A DNA stretch of 64,000 bases, from NCBI RefSeq assembly GCF_028606985.1, contig NZ_CP117416.1, forward strand, positions 906,001-970,000, written 5' to 3'. Position 1 is the stretch's first letter, and each line of letters starts with the position of its first letter. The notes below the pieces were generated by a model that saw nothing but the letters and a program-made list of their open reading frames with translations, searched no databases and was not told the DNA's origin. Shown here piece by piece: positions 54,829 to 63,733 of the stretch. Made by a program: the position numbers and the translations under genes. This DNA is from Paenibacillus kyungheensis. GTDB lineage: Bacteria; Bacillota; Bacilli; Paenibacillales; Paenibacillaceae.

Positions 54829-55707
54829 ATGAGCATTCACAAATTTGAAGTGTTACTAAAAGTCGTTGAGCTAGGAAGTCTTACGAGAGCGGCAGAAGTG
54901 CTAGGATTTACACAATCCGGTGTAAGCCATATTATACATAGTTTGGAGACTGAATTTGGCTTTCCGTTATTGTTACGAGATCGTTCAGGTGTAAGGTTAA
55001 CGGTTAATGGAGAACAGGTATTACAACCGATTACCGAAATTATGAATTGGAATGAGCAATTGAAGCAGACAGTCACATCGATTCATGGACTGGAATCAGG
55101 CACTATTCGGATGGGTACATTTACCAGCGTATCAGTACATTGGCTTCCAGGCATGATTAAATATTTTCAACAAGAGTATCCCAATATCCAATTCAAATTA
55201 GTCGAAGGAGATTATCAAGAAATCGAAGACTGGATCTCTAATGGACAGATCGACTGTGGATTTATTACGATTCCTAGTCAGGCTTCATTTGAAGTGATTC
55301 CATTAAAACAAGATCGGATGTTAGCGATTGTTCCGCTGGATCATCCACTCAGTCATCTGGAGACTTTTCCTTTAGAACAGATTGCGAATGAACCATTTAT
55401 TATGCCGCGCGAAGGATCAGATTACGATGTGAGACGGCTATTGTCACGCTTTGCGATTACACCGGATATCAAATTTTCGGTCGGAGATGATTATGCGATT
55501 ATTGCGATGGTCGAAAATAGTCTGGGAATTAGCATTTTGCCAGAGCTTGTTCTACAAGGACGGGATCATAAAGTAAAAATGTTAGAACTGGAATATCCGA
55601 GTTACCGTTCATTAGGATTAGCTGTACATTCCATGAAACAAGCTTCACCAGCAACTAAGCGATTTTTGGAGTATATACGAGAATGGGTAAGACGTGAAGA
55701 AAGCTAA
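54829..55707 (+). CDS. LysR family transcriptional regulator
   Basis: 292 residues from ATG 54829 (AGGGAAGAAGG upstream); a longer frame from 54745 has no site. The N-terminal winged helix-turn-helix is ELGSLTRAAEVLGFTQSGVSHI followed by HSLETEFGFPLLLRD. The effector-binding domain follows at about 90-290. It lies head-to-head with the EamA transporter gene, a common arrangement in which the LysR protein controls both from the shared region. A small-molecule inducer is expected but unknown. Confidence 0.92.
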   Translation: MSIHKFEVLLKVVELGSLTRAAEVLGFTQSGVSHIIHSLETEFGFPLLLRDRSGVRLTVNGEQVLQPITEIMNWNEQLKQTVTSIHGLESGTIRMGTFTSVSVHWLPGMIKYFQQEYPNIQFKLVEGDYQEIEDWISNGQIDCGFITIPSQASFEVIPLKQDRMLAIVPLDHPLSHLETFPLEQIANEPFIMPREGSDYDVRRLLSRFAITPDIKFSVGDDYAIIAMVENSLGISILPELVLQGRDHKVKMLELEYPSYRSLGLAVHSMKQASPATKRFLEYIREWVRREES

Positions 55708-55815
55708 ATCAAGCTGATCAGTACATCATTATTCCTACCTAATCATAGATGAATAATGAGCGATAGAAACTGGAAGTTTTTTACCTGTAAACTGTGCTAT
55801 AATAAGTCCGAACTT

Positions 55816-55834
55816 TATAATGTAAGCGTTATCT
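55816..55834 (+). promoter_or_regulatory. -10 element and cre (CcpA) site before the malic enzyme gene
   Basis: TGTAAGCGTTATCT at 55821-55834 fits 13 of 14 positions of the cre consensus TGWNANCGNTNWCA. It overlaps the last base of a TATAAT at 55816-55821, so CcpA binding would repress initiation. Another TATAAT at 55798-55803 would place the site just downstream of the start. Both fit carbon catabolite repression. Confidence 0.6.
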
Positions 55835-55889
55835 AAAAAAGAATGAATAGTGCAAAATCATCTTACCCACATTATTAGGAGGTATCCTT

Positions 55890-57296
55890 ATGGCGCTCGG
55901 AACAAGTATGATCATTCGTCTGGAAATGGATAAAAAACAAGTTACATTTGGTGAAGTGGCTGCTGCGATTAGTGATGCCGGTGGAGACGTTGTAGCAATT
56001 GACGTTATTCATGCTAGCCCTGAAAGTACAACTCGCGATTTGACGGTTAATCTACCGGAGACCGTTAGAGAAAGTATTCTCAAGTCGGTTGGAGAACTAA
56101 GTGGTGTTAAAGTAGTCAACGTATCTGACCGTACGTTCCTTGCGCATTTAGGCGGTAAAATCGAAGTTCAACCTAAATTCCCGGTTAAAAACCGCGAAGA
56201 TTTATCTCATGTCTATACACCGGGCGTTGCCAAAGTATGTATGGCAATACACGAAGATAAACAAAAAGCATTTTCACTAACGATCAAACGGAATATGATC
56301 GCTGTCGTATCTGACGGTACGGCTGTCTTAGGGCTTGGCGATATTGGACCTGAAGCCGCTATGCCTGTTATGGAAGGTAAAGCGATGTTGTTCAAACAGT
56401 TAGGTGGAGTCGATGCTTTTCCAATCTGTCTGGATACGAAAGACACCGAAGAAATTATTAATGCAATTAAATGGATGGCTCCTTCTTTTGGAGGAATCAA
56501 CTTGGAAGATATTGCGTCACCACGTTGTTTTGAAATTGAACGTCGTTTGACAGAAGAACTAGATATCCCTGTATTCCACGATGATCAGCATGGTACAGCA
56601 GTAGTCGTTCTTGCAGGTCTATTAAATGCGCTACGCATCGTAGATAAACCGCTAGAAAATGCCAAAATTGTACTGCTTGGTGTAGGCGCAGCCGGATCAG
56701 CTTGTATCAAAATGTTATTGTCAGCAGGCGCTCATAATGTGATCGCTGTTGATCAATGTGGTGCGTTGGTATCCGGTGAAGAATATCCGCATGATATGTG
56801 GAACTGGATCGCAGAACATACGAATCCTTATCAAGAACGTGGAGGACTGACCGAAGTGATTCAAGGAGCGGATGTATTTATTGGTGTATCCCGTCCTGGA
56901 TTGCTAACTGTTGAACATATTCAATCGATGGCAGAAGATCGGATCGTATTTGCAATGGCGAATCCCAATCCTGAGATTGAACCTGAACTGGCTGAGCCAC
57001 ATGTACGTGTATTAGCAACAGGACGAAGCGATTATCCAAACCAGATTAATAATGTTTTGTGCTTCCCGGGTATTTTTCGTGGTGCGCTAGATTGCCGGGC
57101 AAGTGTGATTAACGAAGAAATGAAAGTAGCAGCAGCGAAAGCGATCGCTTCTGTTGTAAAAGAAGATGAATTGAATGAACTATATATTATTCCTGGGGTA
57201 TTTAATGAAAAAGTAGTCGAGTATGTTCGTCGTGGAGTGGTAGAAGCCGCTATCCGTACTGGAGTAGCACGTCGTACACCACCAGAATTCCGTTAA
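55890..57296 (+). CDS. NAD(P)-dependent malic enzyme with N-terminal ACT domain
   Basis: 468 residues. The ACT domain (about 5-82) precedes a malic enzyme core. The catalytic Tyr109 lies in HVYTPGVAKVC, then DGTAVLGLGDIGPEAAMPVMEGK, the metal site DIPVFHDDQHGTA and the dinucleotide motif LLGVGAAGSA. The enzyme oxidatively decarboxylates malate to pyruvate and CO2, in the cytosol. Cofactor choice cannot be settled by eye. The ACT domain suggests allosteric control by an amino acid. TTAGGAGG precedes ATG 55890, and a good cre site lies upstream. The AraC gene starts 33 bases after the stop. Confidence 0.93.
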   Translation: MALGTSMIIRLEMDKKQVTFGEVAAAISDAGGDVVAIDVIHASPESTTRDLTVNLPETVRESILKSVGELSGVKVVNVSDRTFLAHLGGKIEVQPKFPVKNREDLSHVYTPGVAKVCMAIHEDKQKAFSLTIKRNMIAVVSDGTAVLGLGDIGPEAAMPVMEGKAMLFKQLGGVDAFPICLDTKDTEEIINAIKWMAPSFGGINLEDIASPRCFEIERRLTEELDIPVFHDDQHGTAVVVLAGLLNALRIVDKPLENAKIVLLGVGAAGSACIKMLLSAGAHNVIAVDQCGALVSGEEYPHDMWNWIAEHTNPYQERGGLTEVIQGADVFIGVSRPGLLTVEHIQSMAEDRIVFAMANPNPEIEPELAEPHVRVLATGRSDYPNQINNVLCFPGIFRGALDCRASVINEEMKVAAAKAIASVVKEDELNELYIIPGVFNEKVVEYVRRGVVEAAIRTGVARRTPPEFR

Positions 57297-57329
57297 GATA
57301 TTTGCTCAAGTGAGGAGGGAAGAACAACA

Positions 57330-58346
57330 ATGCCACCGATGGAGCACAAGTCAGAGCGACCTTTTGCCAATCCGTTAACTCAGCCAATTCAGTCTTATCG
57401 TGATGCAGATTCGTATACACAGGGGACAGGGAGTCTATTCGGTCAACGTATGATGGAAGAACCGTATCGTCCTGAATTTTATGCGTATTATTACAAGCAA
57501 TGGCATAACTACAGTATGGCGTATCATCAACATCCATCGACTGAAATTATGTATATGATCTCTGGACATTGCTTGATCGAATTGCAGGTACAGTCAGATA
57601 CAAGCCAATCTCCAGTATCTGAGACTACAGTTCAAGTGCAATTGAAAAAAGGTCAGTTTATTGTCATCGATGCGAATGTTCCTCACCGTCTGATCGTTGA
57701 AGGAGAATCGCCTTGTCGGATGCTTAATGTAGAATTTGGCTTTGCTTCATCATCATTGCCTCTTCCTTCTCTATTTCAGATGGCTGGCGAAGAAGTAGCA
57801 CTCGCTGAATTGTTATCTCAACCTCAGCATTACTTTGTGCTGTCTGATCCGGAAGAAGTCTATTATGTACTAAAGTCATTGGTATTGGAGCTGGATCAAC
57901 AACATCGCTCCGGTACGATGGCGGATTTATTATTTATTCAGTTATTGGTTCGTATAGCCCGCTTGTGGCAGGAGACACAGATCAATAGTACATCGCAGAC
58001 AGAATGGTATGTGAAGCGTAGTATTCAATATATTCATCAAAATTATGATCGTCCGATTCGTGTTGAACATATTGCTTCTGCGGTGAATGTTCATCCCGGT
58101 TATCTTCATCGTATTTTCAAAAAGCATATGAATACTACACCTACCGATTACTTAACTCGCTTACGAATGGAAAAAGCAGGAATGCTTTTAGGGCAGACCG
58201 ATATTCCGATTCAAGAAATTGCTGATTATATCGGTGTAAGTAGCAGGCAATATTTTCATTTGCTTTTCAAAAAGCATACCGGACAGACTCCTGCGGAATA
58301 CCGTGGGAATGTGGTTCGTTATGATCGGCAATATGTTGAAGAATAG
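57330..58346 (+). CDS. AraC family transcriptional regulator (cupin N-terminus)
   Basis: 338 residues. The N-terminal AraC-type cupin (about 45-140; YHQHPSTEIMYMISGHCLIE) would bind a small ligand. The C-terminal double helix-turn-helix (about 228-330) shows VEHIASAVNVHPGYLHRIFKKHMNTTP and the final IADYIGVSSRQYFHLLFKKHTGQTPAEYR. It likely regulates the GH4 glycosidase gene downstream, which is 243 bases away. GAGGAGGGAAG precedes ATG 57330; the gene may be co-transcribed with malic enzyme. Confidence 0.9.
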   Translation: MPPMEHKSERPFANPLTQPIQSYRDADSYTQGTGSLFGQRMMEEPYRPEFYAYYYKQWHNYSMAYHQHPSTEIMYMISGHCLIELQVQSDTSQSPVSETTVQVQLKKGQFIVIDANVPHRLIVEGESPCRMLNVEFGFASSSLPLPSLFQMAGEEVALAELLSQPQHYFVLSDPEEVYYVLKSLVLELDQQHRSGTMADLLFIQLLVRIARLWQETQINSTSQTEWYVKRSIQYIHQNYDRPIRVEHIASAVNVHPGYLHRIFKKHMNTTPTDYLTRLRMEKAGMLLGQTDIPIQEIADYIGVSSRQYFHLLFKKHTGQTPAEYRGNVVRYDRQYVEE

Positions 58347-58589
58347 CTATATTTGAAGTCTCCAGTACTTATACAGTAAGATGTTTTGCTTAGCAAAAAT
58401 CACTTTTGATTGACATGGAGTCGCACTTGAGGTCTCATGTGCTTAAGTTAGGATATTAGACAACAAATCGATAAAGTAGTCATGATCTTGGTAACGCTTC
58501 CTTGTACAATCACGCTACAATAAAAGCATAATCAATCCTTTGGATAGGTAAGCGCTAGTAGAGCGTATTTTAGAATGGAGGATATGTAT

Positions 58590-60098
58590 ATGTCTTTTAA
58601 AGTAGCTTTTGTAGGAGCAGGAAGTATAGGATTTACGCGCGGGTTGTTACGCGATTTGTTAACAGTACCGGAGTTCCATAATATTGAAATTGCTTTTACC
58701 GATATCAGTCAGCACAATCTGGATATGGTGACCCAGTTATGTCAGCGCGATATCAATGAAAATGGGTTATCGATTCAGATTCAAGCGACAACAGATCGAC
58801 GTGCTGCCCTGCAAGATGCCAAGTATGTATTGTGTACAATTCGTGTAGGTGGATTGGAAGCTTTTGCAACCGATGTTGATATTCCACTCAAATATGGAGT
58901 CGATCAATGTGTCGGCGATACGTTATGTGCAGGTGGAATTATGTACGGACAGCGTGGCATAGCTGAAATGCTAAACATTTGCAAAGATATCCGCGAAGTT
59001 TCGAAGCCAGATGTATTATTACTTAATTATTCGAATCCAATGGCAATGATGACATGGGCGTGCAACGTCTATGGTGGAGTCCATACTGTCGGTCTATGTC
59101 ATGGAGTACAGCATGGACATCACCAGATCGCTGAAGTTTATGGTCTGGAGAAGAAAGATGTAGATATCGTCTGTGCAGGTATCAATCATCAGACATGGTA
59201 TATTCAAGCGTCTCATCAAGGGAAAGATTTAACCGCAGGGCTTTTAGAAGCATTTGAAAATCATGAAGAATACAGCCGTACTGAGAAAGTACGCATCGAT
59301 ATGATGCGCCGTTTCGGTTATTACAGTACAGAGTCGAACGGGCATTTAAGTGAATATGTACCCTGGTATCGCAAGCGTCTTCAAGAAATCGGTGAATGGA
59401 TCGATCTCAACAACTGGATCAATGGAGAGACAGGTGGGTATTTGCGTGTATGTACCGAAGGACGTAATTGGTTTGAGACTGATTTCCCTAACTGGATGAA
59501 AGACGAACCAATGAAATTTGCACCGGAAAAGCGTGGCGAAGAGCATGGTTCGTATATTATTGAAGGTTTGGAGACAGGACGTGTCTATCGCGGGCATTTT
59601 AATGTGATCAATAACGGTGTGATTGCTAATCTACCGGATGATGCGATTATCGAAGCTCCGGGTTATGTCGATCGAAATGGGATTTCTATGCCACATGTAG
59701 GGAATCTACCTCTGGGTCCTGCGGCTGTCTGTAACGTCAGTATTTCAGTACAACGTCTAGCTGTTGAAGCGGCAATTACAGGAGATGATTTGCTTCTGCG
59801 TCAAGCCTTTATGATGGACCCGTTAGTAGGCGCTGTCTGCAATCCCAAAGAAATCTGGCAAATGGTCGATGAAATGCTGGTAGCTGGAGAAGCATGGTTA
59901 CCTCAATACACAGATGCAATTGTTGCTGCCAAAGAAAGACTGGCTTCAGATCAACTGATTCCGACTCGTGAGTATGCAGGAGCCGCTCGTCTAAAAGTCA
60001 AAACGGTTGCTGAGATGCAAGAAGATCGAGATGCTGCTAACAAAAATGCAGGTGAATCTGACAAAGGCAAAGATCGGGAAAAAGTTCAACAATCATAA
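58590..60098 (+). CDS. melA: Glycoside hydrolase family 4 protein, probable alpha-galactosidase (MelA-like)
   Basis: 502 residues from ATG 58590 (GGAGG 8 bases upstream; in-frame ATGs at 58575 and 58584 are less well spaced). GH4 enzymes use NAD+ and Mn2+. The dinucleotide motif VGAGSIGFTRG is at the N-terminus. GVDQCVGDTLCAGG, NYSNPMAMMTW, GLCHGVQHG and AGINHQTWY supply the metal and catalytic positions, as in MelA alpha-galactosidase. It is about 60 residues longer than B. subtilis MelA, with a charged C-terminal tail (KNAGESDKGKDREK). Alpha-glucuronidase or alpha-glucosidase activity is possible. Weak cre-like sequences lie upstream. Confidence 0.82.
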   Translation: MSFKVAFVGAGSIGFTRGLLRDLLTVPEFHNIEIAFTDISQHNLDMVTQLCQRDINENGLSIQIQATTDRRAALQDAKYVLCTIRVGGLEAFATDVDIPLKYGVDQCVGDTLCAGGIMYGQRGIAEMLNICKDIREVSKPDVLLLNYSNPMAMMTWACNVYGGVHTVGLCHGVQHGHHQIAEVYGLEKKDVDIVCAGINHQTWYIQASHQGKDLTAGLLEAFENHEEYSRTEKVRIDMMRRFGYYSTESNGHLSEYVPWYRKRLQEIGEWIDLNNWINGETGGYLRVCTEGRNWFETDFPNWMKDEPMKFAPEKRGEEHGSYIIEGLETGRVYRGHFNVINNGVIANLPDDAIIEAPGYVDRNGISMPHVGNLPLGPAAVCNVSISVQRLAVEAAITGDDLLLRQAFMMDPLVGAVCNPKEIWQMVDEMLVAGEAWLPQYTDAIVAAKERLASDQLIPTREYAGAARLKVKTVAEMQEDRDAANKNAGESDKGKDREKVQQS

Positions 60099-60424
60099 AG
60101 CGCAAAATCAATAGCATCTGATATCTGAATAACCATCTATCTTGATCACAATCAATCAAGTCAATAGACGATATCTTCACAGGTGAAAAAGCAGAATAGT
60201 TCTGTTTTTTCACCTTTTTCTTTGTAATGTCCATCTATATCCATTTTCGACTGTTCTATTAAGCGAGTAATTCATGTTACAACAAATATCTGTTATAAAA
60301 GGTCAGAATACTGCTATACTTCGCAAATCTGAACTTGTACGCTTAATATAACCTATTATTGGGGAAGTATTAGAATAACGAATGACTGCAAAAGGCAACA
60401 TCAACTGATAGGAGGAATAGTTAT
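60099..60424. other. 326-base gap between GH4 and Gfo/Idh/MocA genes
   Basis: Holds the GH4 terminator (60181-60219) and an AT-rich region with the promoter and ribosome binding site of the next gene. No other feature is seen. Confidence 0.5.
60181..60219 (+). terminator. Terminator after the GH4 gene
   Basis: AGGTGAAAAAGCAGA and TCTGTTTTTTCACCT form a long stem with an ATAGT loop, then TTTTTC. Confidence 0.88.
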
Positions 60425-61423
60425 ATGTCTACATCGAACGAAGGTAAGTTGAAATGGGGAATTATCGGTACAGGAATGATCTCTAACAAATTTGTCGCTG
60501 ATCTAGGACACACATCTAACGGTATCGCTTATGCTGTGGGTTCACGTAATCAGGAAAGTGCTGATGAATTTGCAGGTAAATATAATATTCCCAAAGCTTA
60601 TGATAGCTATGACAAATTGTTGCAAGATCCTGACGTAGATGTGATCTATGTAGGTACTCCGCATCCTTTACATAAGATTAATGTTATCGATGCTTTGAAT
60701 GCAGGCAAGCATGTATTGTGCGAAAAACCATTTACGATGAATGCGGCTGAATTAGAAGAAATGATCGCTGTCGCGCGCGAGAAAAAATTATTCTTGATGG
60801 AAGCGATGTGGACACGCTTTTTACCACCGATTCGTCGTGTACGTGAATGGATCAGAGATGGCAAGATCGGCGAAGTACGTCTGGTCAAAGCTGAATTTGG
60901 TTTCCGTATGGGCTGGGACCCGGAACACCGTCTGCTGAATCCAGAATTGGGCGGCGGTGCATTGCTAGATGCAGGTATCTATCCGGTATCGTTTGCTTCG
61001 ATGATCTTTGGAGCAAAGCCTGAAAAAGTATACAGTACTGCAAGTATTGGCGAGACAGGAGTCGATGAGCAGTTCTCGATCTTGCTTGCTTATGAAGGTG
61101 GACGTTCAGCAATATTGAATGGTGCGATTCGTGTAGACTTACCGAATGAAGCGTATATTCATGGAACAGAAGGTTATATTCGTATTCCACAATTTCTGTT
61201 CAGCCGCGAAGCTTCTTTATATGTTAACAATGAAGAAGTCGAGAAATTCGAAGATGACCGTCCAAGTGAAGGATATGCTTTTGAAGCCGAAGAAGTCGGT
61301 CGCCTGATCCAAGCAGGAGAACTGGAAAGTGAAGTTATCTCACTGGAAGAATCTCTAGATATTATGCGTCTACTCGATCAAGTCCGCGGACAATGGGGCT
61401 TAAAGTATTCGTTTGAAGATTAA
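60425..61423 (+). CDS. Gfo/Idh/MocA family oxidoreductase
   Basis: 332 residues. The Rossmann motif GIIGTGMIS is at 12-20; the signature CEKP sits at 99-102; GALLDAGIYPV and a C-terminal alpha/beta domain complete the fold. Closest in style to dimeric dihydrodiol dehydrogenase or sugar dehydrogenases using NAD(P). The substrate is unknown, possibly a carbohydrate given the GH4 neighbour. TAGGAGGAATAG precedes ATG 60425. It has its own terminator. Confidence 0.9.
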   Translation: MSTSNEGKLKWGIIGTGMISNKFVADLGHTSNGIAYAVGSRNQESADEFAGKYNIPKAYDSYDKLLQDPDVDVIYVGTPHPLHKINVIDALNAGKHVLCEKPFTMNAAELEEMIAVAREKKLFLMEAMWTRFLPPIRRVREWIRDGKIGEVRLVKAEFGFRMGWDPEHRLLNPELGGGALLDAGIYPVSFASMIFGAKPEKVYSTASIGETGVDEQFSILLAYEGGRSAILNGAIRVDLPNEAYIHGTEGYIRIPQFLFSREASLYVNNEEVEKFEDDRPSEGYAFEAEEVGRLIQAGELESEVISLEESLDIMRLLDQVRGQWGLKYSFED

Positions 61424-61432
61424 TTAAAATAT

Positions 61433-61484
61433 AAAACCTATCTGACTATACTTTATTAAAGGGTATATTCAGATAGGTTTTTTT
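61433..61484. terminator. Bidirectional terminator between the Gfo/Idh/MocA and dipeptidase genes
   Basis: AAAACCTATCTGA pairs with TCAGATAGGTTTT. An inner TATAC/GGTATA pairing extends it, and a T run follows on the plus strand. Confidence 0.88.
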
Positions 61485-61505
61485 AGAAATATAATAATTT
61501 TTTGT

Positions 61506-62435
61506 TTATCGCAGTACATAATTCATAAAATTTTGGTAAGCAAATCCTTTGACTTGCTCTTCGCTATAATGCTTCAACAGCTCATTAATTAGATTCTGGC
61601 TTTGCCCGGCATGTTCTAAGCCTTGAATATGATACATAATCCCATCAAAGTCTGATCCGAGTCCGATTAGCTTTTCTCCACCTAATGAACAGAAATGATC
61701 GATATGGTGGATCAGTTCAGGGATCGTTACAATCTCCTGCTCACTTATAAAATATGGACAATAGACGACATGAATCATAGCCTGTTTGGCAAATAAGGCA
61801 CTGGCTTGATCGTTTTTCAGATTACGTGGATTCTCAAATATCTGGCTAGCATTGGAATGACTGGCTATCGGATAATCGGCAATCTCGATCACATCCCAGA
61901 AAGCACGTTCACACAAATGACTGACATCGGATAAAATTTTATATTTATTATTGAGCTGAATCAATTCTCTACCAAATGCAGTCAGTCCCGCTCCTCGCTT
62001 CTCCAATGCACCGTCTGCCGCCAGATTGGCATAATTCCATGTTAACCCTACCGAAAGAACACCCAACCGATACAACAGATTCATTTTGTGCAGATCATTT
62101 CCAATCGGATCGACACCTTCTAAAGTTAGAAAAGCACCAATCTGATCATCTTGCAATTGCTCTATCTGCGACCACTGCGTAATATGCACCATCTGTGGAT
62201 TTTTTTCCAACACTTCGGTATAGAAATAATGAATCTGATCGAGGCAGGATTGGAATTTCTCAGGATCTTTGAGTGCAGGGTCTACAAAGACAGCGAATCC
62301 TTGTACTTTGACTTGCCCTTCAATTAGACGCTCAAGATTAGTATCCAGTTCAGGCGAATCCGCAAAATTTAATTTTCCTTTCGCTTCCCCAAATTTATAC
62401 AAAACATCACAATGTAAATCAATAATGTTCATCAT
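61506..62435 (-). CDS. Peptidase M19 (membrane-type dipeptidase family)
   Basis: 309 residues from ATG 62435 (AAAGG upstream; neighbouring ATGs at 62441 and 62432 are possible). Zinc ligands of the renal dipeptidase family are visible: DLHCD near the N-terminus, the Glu in FLTLEGVDPIG, His in SDVSHLCERAFWDV and IASHSNA, and the GLGSDFDGI motif. It has no signal peptide, so it is cytosolic, hydrolysing dipeptides (often D,L or L,D types). Convergent with the Gfo/Idh/MocA gene. Confidence 0.92.
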   Translation of the reverse strand: MMNIIDLHCDVLYKFGEAKGKLNFADSPELDTNLERLIEGQVKVQGFAVFVDPALKDPEKFQSCLDQIHYFYTEVLEKNPQMVHITQWSQIEQLQDDQIGAFLTLEGVDPIGNDLHKMNLLYRLGVLSVGLTWNYANLAADGALEKRGAGLTAFGRELIQLNNKYKILSDVSHLCERAFWDVIEIADYPIASHSNASQIFENPRNLKNDQASALFAKQAMIHVVYCPYFISEQEIVTIPELIHHIDHFCSLGGEKLIGLGSDFDGIMYHIQGLEHAGQSQNLINELLKHYSEEQVKGFAYQNFMNYVLR

Positions 62436-62593
62436 CAACATCCTTTGCTGTTCAAATTGTACTTTGGTGTTGTTTCAAGCATATAGTAGATTTAATTATT
62501 TGCATAATAGAATGATGTGATACCAAATGCTACATGATACGTATATAGGATAGATAGTCATCATTGCAACTTTGAAATAAAGGTGGGAATCTC

Positions 62594-63241
62594 TTGATTA
62601 ATCTACATGCCAAATTACAACTTAATAAAATAAATACAGCCTCCAAATCATGGTTCCAAAAAATAAATTGGGCAGAAATCTATCTTGCTGTTGTAGGAGC
62701 GATACATCGTGTAGTAGTAGAACAACCTCGCAAATGGACAGCTACCCGTCAACAGCAAGCCGATCTTCCAGTATCCCAAATTCGGCAATTGCCTTTGCAA
62801 GCAGGTGATATTCTGTATACACCTAGTTCAGAATCTACGTACTATGCAGGGCATATGGGCATATTAGGGGAAGACGGCAAAGTATATCATGTGCACCCGT
62901 ATGGCCCTGTATTTTCAGATTCGGTCGAATGGTATATTAAACGATTTTATGATCAAGATCGATTTATCGTATTTCGTCCACAATCTCCACAAGCGGGGCA
63001 AGCCGCAGCATTATGGGCACAAGAGCATTATCAGCAAGTCCAAGCGTATCGTCTAAATACAAATTTGGATCAGGTTGAACGGAGTTACTGTTCGAAATTT
63101 ATTTATCAAGCATATTTATTTACATCTGGAATCAATGTATGGCCCCGTCCGTTGAAACTTGGCAATCATGGTTATATTTATCCTTTTCGAATTATGCGCT
63201 CCAAGCATTTGAAAATCGTAGGTAGTTTCTACAGAGGATAA
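62594..63241 (+). CDS. YiiX/YebB-like NlpC/P60 superfamily hydrolase
   Basis: 215 residues. TTG start at 62594 with AAAGGTGGGA upstream. The conserved pattern is LQAGDILYT, then YYAGHMGIL (His87) and later RSYCSKFIYQAY (Cys166). His precedes Cys, the order expected for the circularly permuted papain-like (YiiX) group. The N-terminus (about 1-60) is a helical extension without a clear signal peptide. Likely a thiol hydrolase acting on lipid or peptide substrates. A bidirectional terminator follows. Confidence 0.82.
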   Translation: MINLHAKLQLNKINTASKSWFQKINWAEIYLAVVGAIHRVVVEQPRKWTATRQQQADLPVSQIRQLPLQAGDILYTPSSESTYYAGHMGILGEDGKVYHVHPYGPVFSDSVEWYIKRFYDQDRFIVFRPQSPQAGQAAALWAQEHYQQVQAYRLNTNLDQVERSYCSKFIYQAYLFTSGINVWPRPLKLGNHGYIYPFRIMRSKHLKIVGSFYRG

Positions 63242-63277
63242 AAGTGATTGTTTGTAAGAATATTAAAATAGCGAACA

Positions 63278-63323
63278 AAAAAAGGCTTCCTACCATCAGC
63301 AACGATGAGAAGGAAGCCTTTTT
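63278..63323. terminator. Bidirectional terminator
   Basis: AAAAAAGGCTTCCT and AGGAAGCCTTTTT flank a loop with CATC/GATG pairing. It lies between the YiiX-like gene and the small membrane protein gene. Confidence 0.92.
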
Positions 63324-63354
63324 ACTATACAAATAATGATGCCAGGCAATGATG

Positions 63355-63528
63355 TTATAACAAGTGAATAGGGGTCTGATATAAGTTGAGCAACGCTATA
63401 CCTAATATAAAACTACTGGTAGATAGCCATAAGACAGCATACCGCCCTTGCAATATCTGTTGCTTTGTAAAATAAATTGCTGTGATAACAAATAGTAGAC
63501 TCAAGATCATCCATAATATAGGTAACAT
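63355..63528 (-). CDS. Small two-helix membrane protein, unknown
   Basis: 57 residues from ATG 63528 (GGAGG 8 bases upstream); a start at 63543 would add five residues. Two hydrophobic helices (about 3-20 and 35-50) are separated by a short basic loop (KQQILQGR). No family recognised. A terminator beyond its stop on this strand supports a real gene. Confidence 0.55.
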   Translation of the reverse strand: MLPILWMILSLLFVITAIYFTKQQILQGRYAVLWLSTSSFILGIALLNLYQTPIHLL

Positions 63529-63733
63529 AGGTAGAACCTCCATTCACAGTTGTGACTATAGGACTGACTAAATAATATATTCAGTATAGTAGCCGACCAT
63601 GAACAAGATATATCGTATAGCTTAAAATCACCTAAAATCTAACTGAATAGGATAGTGCATCTTGATTGGAAATATCTATCTGAAATTATGCGATATAAAA
63701 AATTTGTCTGAAGAGAATAGCATTGACTATGAA

